Of a stretch of DNA of 64,000 nucleotides, positions 36,582-50,464 are shown in pieces. A program made the position numbers and the translations under genes. Under the pieces are notes generated by a model. It saw nothing but the letters and a program-made list of their open reading frames with translations. It was not told the DNA's origin and did no database searches. Positions within the stretch are counted from its first letter, which is position 1. Each line of letters opens with the position of its first letter. This DNA comes from Strigamia acuminata (taxonomy: Eukaryota; Arthropoda; Chilopoda; Geophilomorpha; Linotaeniidae), in assembly GCA_949358305.1 (NCBI GenBank), contig OX442315.1, positions 29,972,427 through 30,036,426 on the forward strand. Reading direction: 5' to 3'.

Positions 36582-37232
36582 GATTTGCGTAGTTACCTCT
36601 TATAACAGTTCTTATTCTTAATAAACACACGGACAGGATGGATAATATCTTCTTTTAATTTGGCACCATGTGCGCGGCCATTTTTATTAAAGTGCCCTCT
36701 ATTGATATTAAATCACACCGGGAACTTCCTTTTTAAAATAAGCACAAATTTATCCAAATTAAGAACAAATAAATTCATCTGTTCCATCTAAAAATTTAAA
36801 CATGATAACAATTTATTACAAAGAGGATGTTTATTTAGAAAAATAGTCGCGGTTAGTGTTTTTAATCAGTTACTTTTAACGACTTAATTAAGCCATCACA
36901 ATTCGGCCAATTGATAATTTTATCTTGTAACTTGCCCTATTGAGTACAGAGAAACTTGTTTTTTTTTAAAAAATCTCCAATTCCTACAAAAATTGAGCAA
37001 TTGAACGATAAAGAAAAAATTAACAAAAAAAAAAAGAATTAACCACATTCTCAATCAGTTTATCTTAAATTATCACAAATGTAAAAACTCAGAAACGAAC
37101 ATACAAATTCGACTTATTTTGGCATTAAGTAAATAATTAAACAAATTTTAAACCTAATTACAAATTACAATTTTAATCTAAGCCAATTTTTCAGTCATTA
37201 AAGTACAAATTTTTAATACAGCGCAAAAACAT

Positions 37233-37263
<31 letters not shown>

Positions 37264-37574
37264 TTATTTCCATATAAAACTATTCGCAATTAAATAAGTA
37301 CAACCAATTCGTTTTAGCAATGAGATCAAAAAAACAAACTTGATTTTTTTCTTTTGCAAATCCAATCCCTGAGACGGCTAACTTTGTTACAAAATATTAA
37401 TTCAATTCGAATATTACTTTTCTCCTCTATTAATTGATCAGGTACTTTTAAGATACTAAAGCTATCATTACCAAAAATGAGAAAATATTTTAATTCATTG
37501 TAATTATCATATTTTATGAATCACTCGATTGTCTTTCTTCGGATTCCAGGCCAGATGTTGTCCGCCTTAATTAA
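36582..37574. other. Spacer between NDUFAF5 and TSC1
   Basis: AT-rich 993 bp with a 27-base poly(A) run at 37237-37263. Both flanking genes are on the minus strand, so it holds the TSC1 3' untranslated region and the NDUFAF5 promoter. No extra gene was seen. Confidence 0.5.
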
Positions 37575-40500
37575 TTACTGTTTCTTTGCACTGTCTGCTG
37601 CATCAGGGTCAAAAACATCACTGCCGGCGGAACTTCTCCGACTGCTGGCTGGCACCACTTCCGATGCAGCCGTCACACCTAAACGCGGCTGAGAGAACTG
37701 GATAGAAAATGGTTCAAGAACATTTGGCATTTGACGATACAAATCTGAATTGTGAACAGCTGGATCACTTTGTACTAGCCGAATGTACGTAACCAAACGG
37801 CTGACATGATTTAAACTTTCTTTATTTCGTTCTTCTAAAACCTAAAATAAAAATATTAAAATTTGGAATTTGTTTAAAAACGTTTTAATTTTATGACTTA
37901 CTCTAACTCTTTCTTCGTATTCTTCTTGGACTTTGTGATATAAATTTTTTTGTTCATTTATAAATACTTCCTGAAATAATATAAATTTTTTTAATAATAA
38001 AATTTGTTATGTTTATATATACAGGATGTTTCGTTTAAGATGCCCAGTCAATTTCCAGAATAAGTATATGCTTTTTTAAAATACCAAGCAGACTAGCCTA
38101 TAGCAAAGTAGGGATGACGAATCCAATGGTGTAATCAAATTTTATGCCAGACATGCAACAATGCACTTTTCATTTGCTAACTCGTTAACTGGTTGAGATA
38201 GAGCAAAATTTCCAATTACAAAGTTGTAGAGAATCATAAAATTACCCTAAAAAACATTGTTAACCAATTGTAAATTTAAAACAATAACTCTAAAAACAAT
38301 CAACACATAGCACTTGAAATTATTTATTTAAAAAATGACATAATGGAATGAAAAAAAAATAATCAAAGAAAATGTTCAAATTGTTTTCCATTTTCACAGA
38401 TACATAATTATGTCATTTTTTTTAATGTTTTTTTTTCCATTCCATTGTCATTTTTGAAATAAATAATTTCAAGTGCTATGTGTTGATTGTTTTTAAAGTT
38501 ATTGTTTTAAATTTACTCTTGGTTAACAATATTTTTTAGGGTAAATTTATGATTCTCTACAACTTTGTAATTGGAAATTTTGCTCTATCTCAACCAGTTA
38601 ACGAGTTAGCTAATGAAAAGTGCATTGTTGCATGTCTGGCATAAAATTTGATTACACCATTGGATTCGTCATCCCTACTTTGCTATAAGATAGTCTGCTT
38701 GGTTTTTTAAAAAAGCATATACTTATTCTGGAAATTGACTGGGCATCTTAAACGAAACACCCTGTATATACAGGGTGAACAAAAAGTCTGGTTCCCTACT
38801 AAATATTTCTGAAACTGCTGACAATGCATCTAATTCAATGATTGCAAAGTATTAAAGTTGGGTGAGGCAATCTTTTGGTGACCCAAAATTTGACCTTGGG
38901 ATGTTCCTTCAAGGTCATTTGAAAATTATCTTGGAAACCGTTAGAGATAGACAGAAATTTCCAATTGTAAACTTGTAGAGCAACATTTGTTTAGTCTAAA
39001 AATGACTAATTCTCAAATCGTTTGTTCTAAAAATTTTTAAGAAAATCGCAATTGAAAAACTAGACACAAGTCAAAGAATAACATGGCCAAAATTGAAAAA
39101 GTGTCAAAAACGTGCTGATTAGATGTAAAATTACCCAAAGAATCGATTCCCCTGATTGGAATTTGCGTATCTGGCACCGTTGCAGAGATGTGGGTAGAAA
39201 ACTGAATTTTTTTATGACTTTTTCTTTTCAAAACTACTTTTTCAATTGCAATTTTCTTAAAATTTTTTAGAACAAAAGATTTGAGAATTAGTCATTTTTA
39301 GACTAAACAAATGTTGCTCTACAAGTTTACAATTGGAAATTTCTGTCTATCTCTAACGGTTTCCAAGATAATTTTCAAATGACCTTGAAGAAACATCCCA
39401 AGGTCAAATTTTGGGTCACCAAAAGATTGCCCCACCCAACTTTAATACTTTGCAATCATTGAATTAGATGCATTGTCAGCATTTTCAGAAATATTTAGTA
39501 GGGAACCAGACTTTTTGTTCACCCTGTATATATTTCTTTTACTTTTTTATTCAGTTGAGATTCAAAATCTATAAGTCGTGCTTTCATTAATTCAGTTTGT
39601 TGCGTTCGTTGACCTAGTTGAGTTTTAGTTTCTAAACGAAATAATATTTAAGACTTTTTTCTTCTTTTCCACTTTTTAAATTTACTATACTTACTATCAA
39701 TTTCCATTTTATAACTTCCCATTAAAATTGAAGTTTCTATTTTTTGATTGGTCTGGTTAGAAAACGACGATAATTTTTCACGATATTTTTGTTGGAGTTC
39801 ACCGAGTAAAAGATGTTCTTTCTTCACTCGTTCCAGCTGTAAATTTTAAACAAATTTTAATTTAAAAAAAAAATTTAAAAATTTAAACACTATTTAGATT
39901 TCATACCTCCGTTTGAACTTTGGTGTTTTCAGCTAATTTGATTTTCAAATCCTGTAACTCAATCGTTACTGCTTGTAGTTTTGCCTGGCAACTTTGCAAT
40001 TCCTTGAAAGAAATGTAAAAAAAAATACCGGTATAATTTTTAATGAATTAAATCAACACTAAAACAAATAAATAAATACTTTCAAGCGTTCTTCATTCAG
40101 CCCTTCACTGCTGTACAGCATTTTTTTCAATTTTTCATTTTCAGATTTCAAAGTATGAATGTCAATTTTCACTACCCTAAAACGCAAAACATTACCACAA
40201 ATTAATCAATATTCCACATTAAACCGAATTGACGAACCGATTTTCCGATGCTAAGGCCTCAGCGTTGTGTGTGTTGTCAACTAATTCCATTACTTTATGT
40301 TTTGTCAAACAATAATACTGTTGCCTCGATTCTTGTAAATCTATTTCCTTCCGTTTCAACTGTTCCTTCTAAATCACAATTTAGAATTTATAAATTATAA
40401 ATTAACAAAGAGTTCCATTTATTTGTACACTATTTTCCCTTATTTTTACACTAAAAAAAATAAATTTTTTACGACCCCGCCTTCTTTTTTCTACCTACCC

Positions 40501-43439
40501 TAACCTAACCTAAACCAGTCCTTGATGTGTATGAATAAATCTTGTGTAGAAATAAGGGAAAATAATGGTGATATTCAAAAATTTAGTGTAAAAGTCAGGG
40601 ATTTTTAGTGTAAAAAATAAGGGAAAATAGTGTACAAATAATATAATCATTTCTTTTTTACCTCAGCCGCAAATTGCTCTTCAGGAATCTGCATTTTCTT
40701 AAGTTTAGCCAACAACGAGCGGTTTCTTTCAGCATGCAGACTTCGTCTGTGTCGCTCATACAAAAGTTGATTATACAATAACACGAGTTGATTTTTCATA
40801 ATGGAAACTTCATCGCCTATAATTTAAAAAAAAAAACAAATTAAAACCGAAAATGTCAAAATAAACAAATATAAAACTAACTTGTCGACGTATTTCGGCC
40901 GGCAAAAGCTGCCAGATCTTTCATATGTAATTCGCTCCCAAAATAAACGTGTTTATCTAAAATTTCAGCCGGCGACATCTCCTTCACGACAGCGCCCCGT
41001 TCCAAACAGTACTGACAACCGTAACAACAAGTCGGAGCCATCATAGGCAATGCTTTCAGCATTAACTCGGTCCGGGACAAACTCGCTGCAGTTTCTAATT
41101 TATCTTGACCCTCATTGGAAACGGCTTTGATCTCGTCCTTTCCATCTCCCGACTGGACCAAATTCGAAGCATTTTCCAAGACAGATGGTTCCGCCATATG
41201 TTGAGTTAATTGTAATAATTCAGCCATGTTTGGACACGACTGTGATCGGTGAAATTTGATTTTCGGTTTCAATTCGGATATTTCAGGTGCTTGACCACAA
41301 TGGCTGTAATAACGAAATCGGGTCACTTTCCGCATTAACTCAACCACTTGGCTAAACGACGAGTTTCCGCATTCTTCGTAATCTTCCGTTTGAATACCCT
41401 CAGGTTCGTCGTGAATAACGCTATCGCTTCGTTGGCATAACGTCACATTGCTCTGCAACGAACAAAACTAATTATAACGACATTTGAGATTAATTAATTT
41501 CATTAATTAAACCTCTTCTTCCCGTCCAGAATCTTCCAGAATTGACGAACCTGGCTTCCGACGTGCAACGAGGTCGGAAACTTCTTTATCGACTAAAGAA
41601 AATGACAAATATACAAAAATTCGATATAATCAAATTTATTCTACCATCGCTATCGGAGTCGTTCGATCTTGTATGGAAAAATTTTCCCGACGCACTTTTC
41701 TCTTCAGTCGATGATTCGAGGAAGAGCAGAGCTCTCGTGGCACCGAGCTTGGGCAAATCTTTTTTGACTAATAAATCTATCAATAAATCATCAGTCTCAA
41801 TCAAATTAATCATTTCCTTTTTCAAATACCATCAGTAAACGCTGTAAATTTACTCGGTGACGAGATCATTCGTAATGGCGACGACGGCTGACTTTCACCA
41901 AAACTCGACACAAACTCAGCTTTGGTCGCCGACGCTCTTGGTGATGTTAAATAGCTGGAACTCGTCGACGGATTTAAGTCTATCGCTTCGTGCGTGTCGG
42001 ACGTTGAATCATCCGGCAAACTCGACCATTTTGTAGAAGATTCTAGTTTTCTCGTCAACAAAAACGCCTCGTTTGACACGTAGCTGCAAGCACCGCTCAA
42101 TGTGACGGATGGACCTTGAAGTAACCAAATTAATTATTCATTACTTTGATTTAAAAATCCAACTTACTCTCTGCTGCCCTATCCGGATTGACCGTCAGTT
42201 GATATGCAAAAAGTTCATGCCCAATCCCTTCTATCAAATCTAACGATACTTTGGCGCATTCCATAACAATCGCATGCGGTTCCATTTTCCTCCACCTAAA
42301 CAACAATTCATTATTGCAAAAATGTTATTGTTATTCCATTAACCCTAACCTGTTAGTGGATAACTCCGATTCTTTGGAAGCAGTTACCAAGAGCGGGTGC
42401 ATTCGCACTCGGTCTAACATAGGCTGGAAAATCATTAAATAGGTACGGATTAGATTTATTAATTGATTTATTGATTTGCGAGTGTTTACCCTAATAGTTT
42501 TGGCAAAAATCTCCAAATTTTCTCTGTTGCCATAATGAGAGCGTAAATATGAAAGAAAATTACACGGATACATTCCATAAAGCCGATGAAATAAAGAATA
42601 AACTCCCACTTGAAAATGCAGAATAGATGTTTCAGGAATGTTAGCTGAATAAGATGAGATAAATAATTAATATATTTGCAATGAGTATGAGTTGTTTTAT
42701 CGTACCTGCTTTGGTTGTATTCCAAGCAGCCAATCGACTAAAAATTTCAAATATATTATTTAAATTTGGCGCAACTATAGCTGGAATAACAGGCAGCAGA
42801 TTGATTAAATTAAGAAGAGCTACTAATAACACGACGACGTCATTGTCAGTCTAAATTAAAGCAAAATAAAATTAATATTTATTTTTCGGGGCTTAGATTT
42901 TTATTACCTTTAGGACTTTTAACATATTCGACATTAGTGAATGGTTAGCTACTTTGAAAAGCCATGATGGGAGCTTGCAAATGATACGTCCAAATAACAT
43001 TAACGCAGGGATTCGGGTGGTGGAATTTTTTGTGGAGTCGCTTAGTTTGTCAAAAAGATGCTGAAATACAAGAACAAAAATCAATAATTTAAGTAATATT
43101 TTGAATCGATTTTTTTTCTTTACCTTCTGATGTGGCGGGCTTAAATCGGGGAAAATTTGGAAACATCGTAACGAATTTGTGTTGAAATAATAATCGATTA
43201 GTCCATACACAATCCACGCTTCTTTAGAATCTTCAAAAAAAAGTTTTTTTATAATAAAAAAAAAAAAAAAAAAAAAACGCAGAAAATGTAATTAAAATTA
43301 GAGATTTTTGCGTTTATTTTAAAAATTTCTTACTTGAACTTAAGTGATCCTGAATTATAGCCATTACTTGATTATATTTTTCTTTATCGTTTGATTCCAG
43401 CTGAGAAAAGAGCCTCACGGCATTTGCTTCACTTGCCAT
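37575..43439 (-). CDS. TSC1: Hamartin (TSC1)
   Basis: Nineteen exons join in frame from 43439 to 37575, giving 990 residues (human 1164). The N-terminal alpha-solenoid (about 1-265) carries MYPCNFLSYLRSHYG, RMHPLLVTASKE, and a WRKMEPHAIVMECAKVSLD block typical of hamartin. A Ser-rich variable middle (about 290-620) includes a short Cys-rich segment (TCCYGCQYC). The C-terminal third (about 630-930) is coiled coil built from small exons, and the tail is Ser-rich. Hamartin stabilises TSC2 in the Rheb-GAP complex that restrains mTORC1 at the lysosome. The intron 37971-39542 is filled by two palindromic elements; another intron contains a 220-bp MITE. Confidence 0.95.
38017..38769. mobile_element. 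Palindromic foldback element 1 in a TSC1 intron
   Basis: About 750 bp. The right half is the reverse complement of the left half for about 350 bp: left TACAGGATGTTTCGTTTAAG, right CTTAAACGAAACACCCTGTA. Arms differ at few sites, and there is only a short central loop near 38390. The ends contain TACAGGRTG motifs. No coding capacity. It abuts element 2, sharing the junction sequence CCCTGTATATACAGGG. Confidence 0.9.
38764..39532. mobile_element. Palindromic foldback element 2 in a TSC1 intron
   Basis: About 765 bp with the same terminal TATACAGGGTG motif but a different interior. The arms pair from GGGTGAACAAAAAGTCTGG through to CCAGACTTTTTGTTCACCC, near-perfect for about 300 bp, around a loop near 39060-39230. 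It shares only short phrases with element 1 (GAGATAGA, AATTTCCAATT, TTGTAGAG), so it is a sister family. Its right edge is 10 bp from the 5' splice site at 39542. Confidence 0.9.
40421..40638. mobile_element. MITE, about 218 bp, in a TSC1 intron
   Basis: Inverted termini of about 37 bp read TTTGTACACTATTTTCCCTT from both ends. The core includes a CCTAACCTAACCTAAACC stretch. No reading frame. The intron is 40369-40661, so about 75 bp of host sequence remain. The target duplication is not clear. Confidence 0.8.
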
Positions 43440-44654
43440 AATTCAAGTTGATCAAACTCAATTTTTCATCGTGTGTTATAGCAACCGGGAATGACTTGCG
43501 ACTGAGAAATAAGAAGACGCTTTTTTTTAGAAAAAAAAGTCCGTACAGATAGAATGAGTCATTTTAGTGTTAGGTTTATAAACGTTGATGAATTTAGTTA
43601 AGTAAATTGTCAATTATTTTATCCACGCGAAGTACAAAATTGAGTATCTCGATGCGATTATTAGTAGAAGGTTATCTGCAGACCTTTATACCGCATAAAA
43701 ATGGCCAGTTGCAATTTACCTAAGAGAATTCCAAGCTAAATCGACGAGTCCGAATAATAATATAAAAAAAAACGTTTGTCCGAATTGTCCTCACCCTTGC
43801 CTGCCTCAAATGCGGTTCAGCTGTCTCAGCTGCTGTGGATAAACCTAGCGGCGAATTTTGGTAATGTTGAACCGCATATGGTAAAATTTGTGTTTTTGAA
43901 TATTTTAATTATACGATTCAAAAACTAATTTTATACATTTTTTTTGTTTCTTTAGATTTAATAACGATATAATAATAAAAAAAATTATTATTTATTTGTT
44001 TTGTTACTTTTTTTATACATGTATGAGAAAAACAACAAATGCTACACTACTGTTACAATACAAATTTATAACCATAATTTAAAATGTATGCGCTTTCCGC
44101 AAGTGGTGAATTTTGGCACATGGTAAAAGACCGAGTAAAAGACTGAACGGCCGGTTAGTATTTACGGAAGGGTAGAGGGTACTTCAAGAAGATAATACTT
44201 TTTGTTTACGTATTTAAAATTATACCATTTACGATCTCTATCTAATAAATTACTGGTACCTATAATTTTTATGTTTTTTTTGTATACATATCACCCGTTT
44301 TCTTTGAAAAATACAAGTCTGAGTCTAATTCAGCTGCGAACAATAAAAAAAAAAGAAGCGCTTTTAGTTGAAGCGCTAGATACGAATTCTTCAACAATTC
44401 ATGTTACCGTAGTTACAATTTTTTTCGAGTTTGTATCTAATTTCTGGGTATGTGTCGGAGGTAAAGAGAACAGCGACATGAATGTGCATCTTGTTGTGCC
44501 GTTTTCATACGAAACCGTCCTTTTTCAATCTTAACGGGTTTTCAAACAGTAAAAAAACCATCCATTGTATCATTGCTGCCTGTCCTGGTTCGTGCCTTCC
44601 TTTTCGTGTCAAACATTCATTTCTATTTATTTATTTATCTACCTATCTCCACAG
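43440..44654. other. Divergent intergenic region TSC1 / ODF2
   Basis: About 1.2 kb containing the TSC1 promoter and probably unidentified 5' exon(s) of ODF2. A 53-bp segment at 44404-44456 recurs at 52472-52524. No separate gene was supported. Confidence 0.5.
44404..44456 (+). repeat. 53-bp dispersed repeat, copy 1
   Basis: Starts TTACCGTAGTTACAATTTTT and ends TTTCTGGGTATGTGTC. It matches 52472-52524 at 51 of 53 positions in the same orientation, 8 kb away. The rest of the flanks do not match. Identity of the repeat is unknown. Confidence 0.85.
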
Positions 44655-47600
44655 CTCGAAGAATGCGGCATAGGGAATGTTAATGATTCGTCTAACAAAG
44701 AAGCCATAAAAATACCTCCACTTCATATCCACGTTAATAATACCACGCCTGTCTTCGTCCACATACGTAAACCAAAAAGAGTTAATTTTTGTTTTGTAAA
44801 TACGGGATGCAATCATTTTAATTTGTTCTCTTCTTTTCCTTGATGAAGACTTGCGATAAAGAAAATATATGTGAAATGATGGATACACTCTCCACAGGAC
44901 CTTGGATTCCTCCACCTGGCAAAACGGCCAAAATATTGCCGCCATTGGTAAAATCAAATAAATAATTTAAAAAATAAAAAAATACCTACTAACAATAACC
45001 TCGTTAAAATATACGATTAAACATGAATAAATATTTCTTACAATGTGCAAAGGACGACTACAAGCCTGATCCTGAATTGGATCAGGAGATCAACGATATT
45101 ATTCTTGATCACATGCAACGTTGCACGCAAGACATTGTACACGATTGTTTTAAACCGGGTGCCAATGTGCTTAGGACTTCACCTGCAGCCAATTACTGTT
45201 TGAATTTGAAAGGGGAAACTATGGTGGGTTTTAAAATGTAAAAGTATGGAGAAAAAAGATTTTAAAAAATTAAATTGGAATTAAGCAAACTGGAAAGGAA
45301 TAATTTATTATTTCGAGGTTTGTATATTTTATTACAAATTGGGTTAGTGCTATCATTCGCAGGTTTCTGGTCAGGAAAAAGCATTTCTCAATCGATCATT
45401 GACACTTCTCAGACGTGATCAACGTGATCAAACTAACAGGTACATAACAATAGCTTTAAGTCACGTGACTCTAAACAATACATCATTACAATTAATTGCT
45501 AAATAATTACTTTTCACGTTTGAAATTTGCATGCGAAAAATTACAATAGAACATTTGGTATTTGGTTTCGAACATTTGGCCTTTTAGCTTTGAAATTTGT
45601 AACTGGTATTTTTGATAAATAAATAAATAAAATGTTTTAATTGCGTTTGTAGGAGAACGGACGATTTAAATCCATTTTATTTTTATTTTTTTTAGACAGA
45701 GCAGATCCCCCGCAGGTCAAGATCAAAATCAGGCAATTAAGTGTGTAGAAGACGAAATTTGCCAAATAAAGAACCAGTTAACCGAAATAGATTGCTCAAT
45801 GAGGGACATATCAGATGTAATGTTGATATTTTCGCGATAATTTAGAATATATCTGATTCTATTTGTGTTAACAGACCAGTGTGGACTGCGGTGGGAGTGA
45901 TGCAGCACAAAAACGTGAATCATTGATCAAAAAATTAAATGCATTAGAATGTACTCATCAAAGTTTAAAACAAGCTTTAGGAGTGAATGGGTCATGTCCT
46001 ATGCCAAACAGTGACGATATTGCATCGAAACTGGAGAACTCCGAGTGCCGAAATAGGGTAAAAATTAATTTTATTTCTATTTAATTTCGAAATTGTTAAA
46101 ATTAATTTTTTTTATTTATTTTGTAGGAATACGAATGCAAAATACGGGATCAAGAAGTTGCCATAGATCGGTTGAAAAGGCAAATCCAGTGCGAGAAGGA
46201 TTATGTTGCATCACTGAGTAGGATGCAAACGGAGATGGAAGAGGCCCGGTCCTGTCTTCAGAGAGAATTGTTATGCAAGGCTCAAGAAATGGAAAGAAGC
46301 ACAATTCAAATGAAAGTGCGAAACTGATAATTTTTATTTTTAAATCTACGATAAATATTTTGATATTTTTATTCGTAGAATCTGCAAAGTCAAATGTGTG
46401 GACATATTCAAGAAGTAGAACGTCTTCAAGAATATGTCGACCAAACGACAAAAAAATGCGAGTGTGAAAAAGATGCGATGAAAAAAGCGCTAAAGTAATC
46501 CAAAATAGATTATTTAAAACAATAAATATTAATTTTTACACCATAAATCAACACAGGTGCCAGCAAGACCGACTTTGTCGAGCCGAAGATGGTTTGCAAA
46601 AGGCTATGGTTCGGGTACGAAATCGACGAAAAGCGTTTTGAAATTTAAATTTTATTTATTTACATTTGATATTCCAATAGATCGAATGCATGGACACAGA
46701 AAACTGCAAAATGCGTGCCGATATAAAACAAATGGAAAATGAACTCGATGTATTACGACCCGAAGCCGAAGCAAAAAAACAGCTCGAAGAAGTAGTTGAA
46801 AATTGAACCGGTGTTTTTTCGAAGCTCAATTAATTTACTCTAGGTTTGCCAAAAACTACAAGCTCATTTAAAGGAACTGCAGCCATTACCAGAACTGCTG
46901 AAAATAACCGAACTAAAATTACAGGAGGAGCAATTCAAGCATCAACAAAGCGAGCAGAGAGTGTCCGAACAAGCTAGACTTATTTGTGAATTGACTGGAA
47001 AGGTTTGGCAGTTTAAAACGAGTAATTTAAGTGTTATTGTCATTTTTTTTTCTAGCTTGATTCCCAAGTTTCCACTTTGAAATGTATGAAGGACAAAGTG
47101 GACTTAATGGCAGGGGAGAATGCACAATTGCAGTGCAAAATCGACACGATAAACATGTCATTTTTGTTTGTTTATTTTAAATTTTGTGTTTAATATTACG
47201 GTGTTTTTGGTATAGCTCTTTGCGCCAGGCTCAGGATACGGTCAACGAACTCAACTCGGCGCTGCATTTGAAGAACGAGTTAATTAATCAACTGAATGTA
47301 AAACATTTGAAATTTAAATTTAAATTTTTGCAAGTTAAAACGTGGGGAGTTTGCAGATGAAGCTGGATGATAAGGATGCTAATACCCTAGCAATTAACCG
47401 GCAATTAGAAGAGGCCTTGAACGAATCGCAACGATTAAGCTGTTTAGTCGAAGAACGGACCCAACATTTGGTAAATTAGAAAATGTCAAAATGCGCTCGA
47501 AATTAATTAAATAACTTTAAACTTTTAAATTGCATGAAGATTAACCTTATCGTAAGTAATTTTAATTTAATTTTAAATTATGAATTTTAATTTTTTTTAC

Positions 47601-47972
47601 AATAAAACTAATAAATAAATAATTTTTGTGCAGGAAAATCAAAACAAACTAAGAGTTAAAGAAATGAACGATCAACTTACCTGTTGTAAACAAGAATTAA
47701 AACAAGTTAAAGCAGAAAAGCAAGAAGTAAGTACTTTAAATTCGGTTAGAAAAAAGAATAATCCAATTTACCTACTCTAGATGGAATGTAAATACGGTCG
47801 GCAAATGGCCGATTTAAAAGAAAAACTAGAACAATGCGATACAGCAACTCACAACATGCAAAGTTACATCGCGTACTTGAAAACGTCTTACGCGTCTGTC
47901 TTCAACGATCCTAATTTGGCAGCCATGTGTAATCCAAGTTTGGTGGGCACTCGAGAAAGCGGGATCTGTTAG
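44655..47972 (+). CDS. ODF2: Outer dense fibre protein 2 / cenexin (5' end incomplete)
   Basis: Sixteen exons from 44655-44780 to 47781-47972 read in phase for 663 residues. The first recognised exon carries IPPLHIHVNNTTPVFVHIRK, the N-terminal ODF2 signature. Most of the protein is coiled coil with many Glu/Lys/Gln heptads. Near the C-terminus are ELQPLPELLKITELKLQ and MQSYIAYLKTSYASVFND, both ODF2 hallmarks. ODF2/cenexin builds the distal and subdistal appendages of the mother centriole and is needed for cilia; in mammals it is also a sperm-tail protein. The initiator exon was not identified. The first exon follows an acceptor at 44654, so one or more upstream exons are probably missing; an in-frame ATG at 44565 is a poor alternative. 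Confidence 0.92.
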
Positions 47973-48159
47973 TGCAATCTGTCAGTTTACATTGTAGAAA
48001 TTACTAAATTTGCAACAGAAAAATTTTGGTGTAAATAAATGTACAATTTCTTTAAATTGATATATATATTTTTTTTCTTATAAAAAAAATTTCTACAAAA
48101 ACATTCATACAAACTTTACATTTAAGCAACACCACCGTATATATAATTTGCACATTTGA

Positions 48160-50464
48160 TCACCACAGATGAGCTTCATGTTGTGGCATTTTAACTACAC
48201 CAACTCCTCCACCCAGACGCCTATAGTTCATGTTCCCACATAACCGCCATTGATTTTGCTCAGGATCGTACACTTCTATTGTTTTTAAATATGTTGTGCC
48301 GTCAAAGCCACCAACGGCGTAAAGTTGTCCATTAACAACAGCCAATCCCACCTAAAAACAAACAAAAGAATAAATACACACAATATTTATGTTGATTTTT
48401 GCCTAAAACAGAATTTTTAGGCAGAGAAATCCATAAAGAAAAATATAGCATTTTTATGGGCAAAAATGGACTTTTTACGTGAGAAAATATACTTTCAAAG
48501 TGTAAATACGGTTGTAAGATCTAAACGGACTTTTTTCATCCCCCACTGTATAAATATAAACTCACCCCACTACGTCTTGAACTCATGGCCACAATCGGAC
48601 TCCATTGATTGGTTTGAGGATTATACCTCTCAGCACTGCTTAATTCCGTGGCATCATCTCTACCACCAACGGCATAAATCATATTATTGTACACGGCACA
48701 ACCTAGATGTTTGCGCCGAGTGCTCATCGGTGCCACTGGAATCCAACGATTATTTCGGGGATCGTACCGTTCAACTAAAAAAAACAAAAAAAAAAATATA
48801 ACTATTTAAAAATCTCTTATTTTATTTTTTTTAAATTTTAAACCAGTATTCAGAGGTGACGTTCCGTCGGAACCCCCAACTGCGTATAAGTAGCCGCAGA
48901 GTACCGCCACAGCAACACCCAACCTTCGGGTGCTCATTGAAGCAACTTTAGTCCATCGGTTTGTTTGAGGATCATATCTTTTAAAACAAACAAAAAATTG
49001 TACTCAAGATTAAAATTAAATAGCAAAATACGAGCTACATTTACCTTTCTACGAAATTCAAACACGAGACGCCATCTTGGCCACCGACAGCGTATAAGTA
49101 ACCGTCCAGAACTGCCACCCCGACACTAGTCCGGCAGGAACTGGTCGGAGCGACGTCACTACTCCACTGATTAGTCTGTGGGTCGTATCTTTCGATGCTA
49201 TTCAAGTACGACTGCCCGTCGTGACCGCCAACGGCATACAACAAATCGTTTAACACTGCTACGCCAACCCCGCAGCGCCGTTTACTCATCGGAGCAACCA
49301 TCCGCCATTCAGTTGTTTGGGGATCGTATCTTTCGACACTGGAAATTGCATCGCCGCTACACCAACCACCAACTTGAAACAAAATATAAACGATTAAATT
49401 ATTTATTTTTAATTTTTAATTTTTTTCTAAAACAAACCTGCGTAGAGAACTTCTCCGCGACGTATTGGTTTGCGGGGTCTTGTACGAGGCCCTTGCATTA
49501 ACGGTCGTTCTTGGGGTAACAGAAGATAATTTTTGGCTTCATCTACAAGATCACGACAAGCTTCGTCACTTTTGATCAGAAGATCCGATCCTACGGTTCC
49601 AACTAGGAACTTGGGACTAAGTAAAGGTAGTCGAACGTGTTGTAAAACCTAAAATATATTGCAAATTATTATTAAAAGTAAAAAAATTGTTTAAAAAAAT
49701 TAATGGTTCGTACCTGAGCTAAGTGCGGTCTCCTTTCCGTAATATTATATTTAACCCACGCCATTACAGCGCTGAAAACTTGTTCTTCAGTGCGCACATT
49801 CAACTCGTCGCTTGAGATAATATCAATGAGCTGATTAACCGGTAACAAAAGAAATTCTTCACTTTCCATAACCTATAATAATATAAAAAAATTAAAATTT
49901 AAAATTAAATATTATTTTTCTTTTTTTGCTATAAAAACCAACTTCTTGGAAATTATGTTGTGTGAATTTATCTGCTATCCTTAATAATTCCCGACATGCG
50001 TGTGTGTCAGCAAATGCTCTGATACCCAAGCAATTTGAAGGGTCCAGTTGTCGCTTCAAAAACTCACAACAAATTTCCTGAATTTCAGCTAATTGTAGCA
50101 AACAAGCTGCAGGAAGCAATGTCTGTACGTTCCCTTCTTCTACAATTATGTGCGAAGTGTAACAAAAATCTATAAGAAGTTCCATCGCGTGTTCGTCGAT
50201 GTCTCGAATTGTCACTTCAGTCTGACGGCTCTCGGCAAGTTCGCCAGTGAACATTGCGTGAAAATACGGACTACATGCTGACAAAATCACTCGGTGAGCG
50301 AAGATTTTTCGGGTTCCTACGAGCAGAACAACGTCACACAACTCCCTGTGTTTCCGAAGCATATTAATAGAATCCAATGTGTGTCTCGGATGTTTATCTG
50401 AGGTGTAAGACAATCTTGCCGGCGAGGGAGGACGATCCACTGTCGTGTCAATGATTTCTCCCAT
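48160..50464 (-). CDS. KLHL20: Kelch-like protein 20 (Diablo orthologue)
   Basis: Seven coding exons (50464-49943, 49872-49714, 49648-49438, 49372-49045, 48977-48844, 48774-48566, 48351-48160) give 584 residues. The N-terminus has [10 protein letters not shown] as in insect Diablo. A BTB domain (about 40-150) includes [22 protein letters not shown] domain (about 155-255) and six Kelch repeats (about 290-575, each with YAVGG and ERYDP) follow. It is the substrate adaptor of a Cullin-3 ubiquitin ligase. A 5'-untranslated exon ends at 50548, with an intron to the acceptor just above the ATG. A TTG 18 nt upstream is in frame but the ATG is the natural start. Confidence 0.97.

Noticed and set aside
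44565-44654. ATG at 44565 as the ODF2 start
   Set aside because: The added residues look like translated intron (pyrimidine-rich tract plus acceptor at 44654), so the true start exon is probably further upstream.
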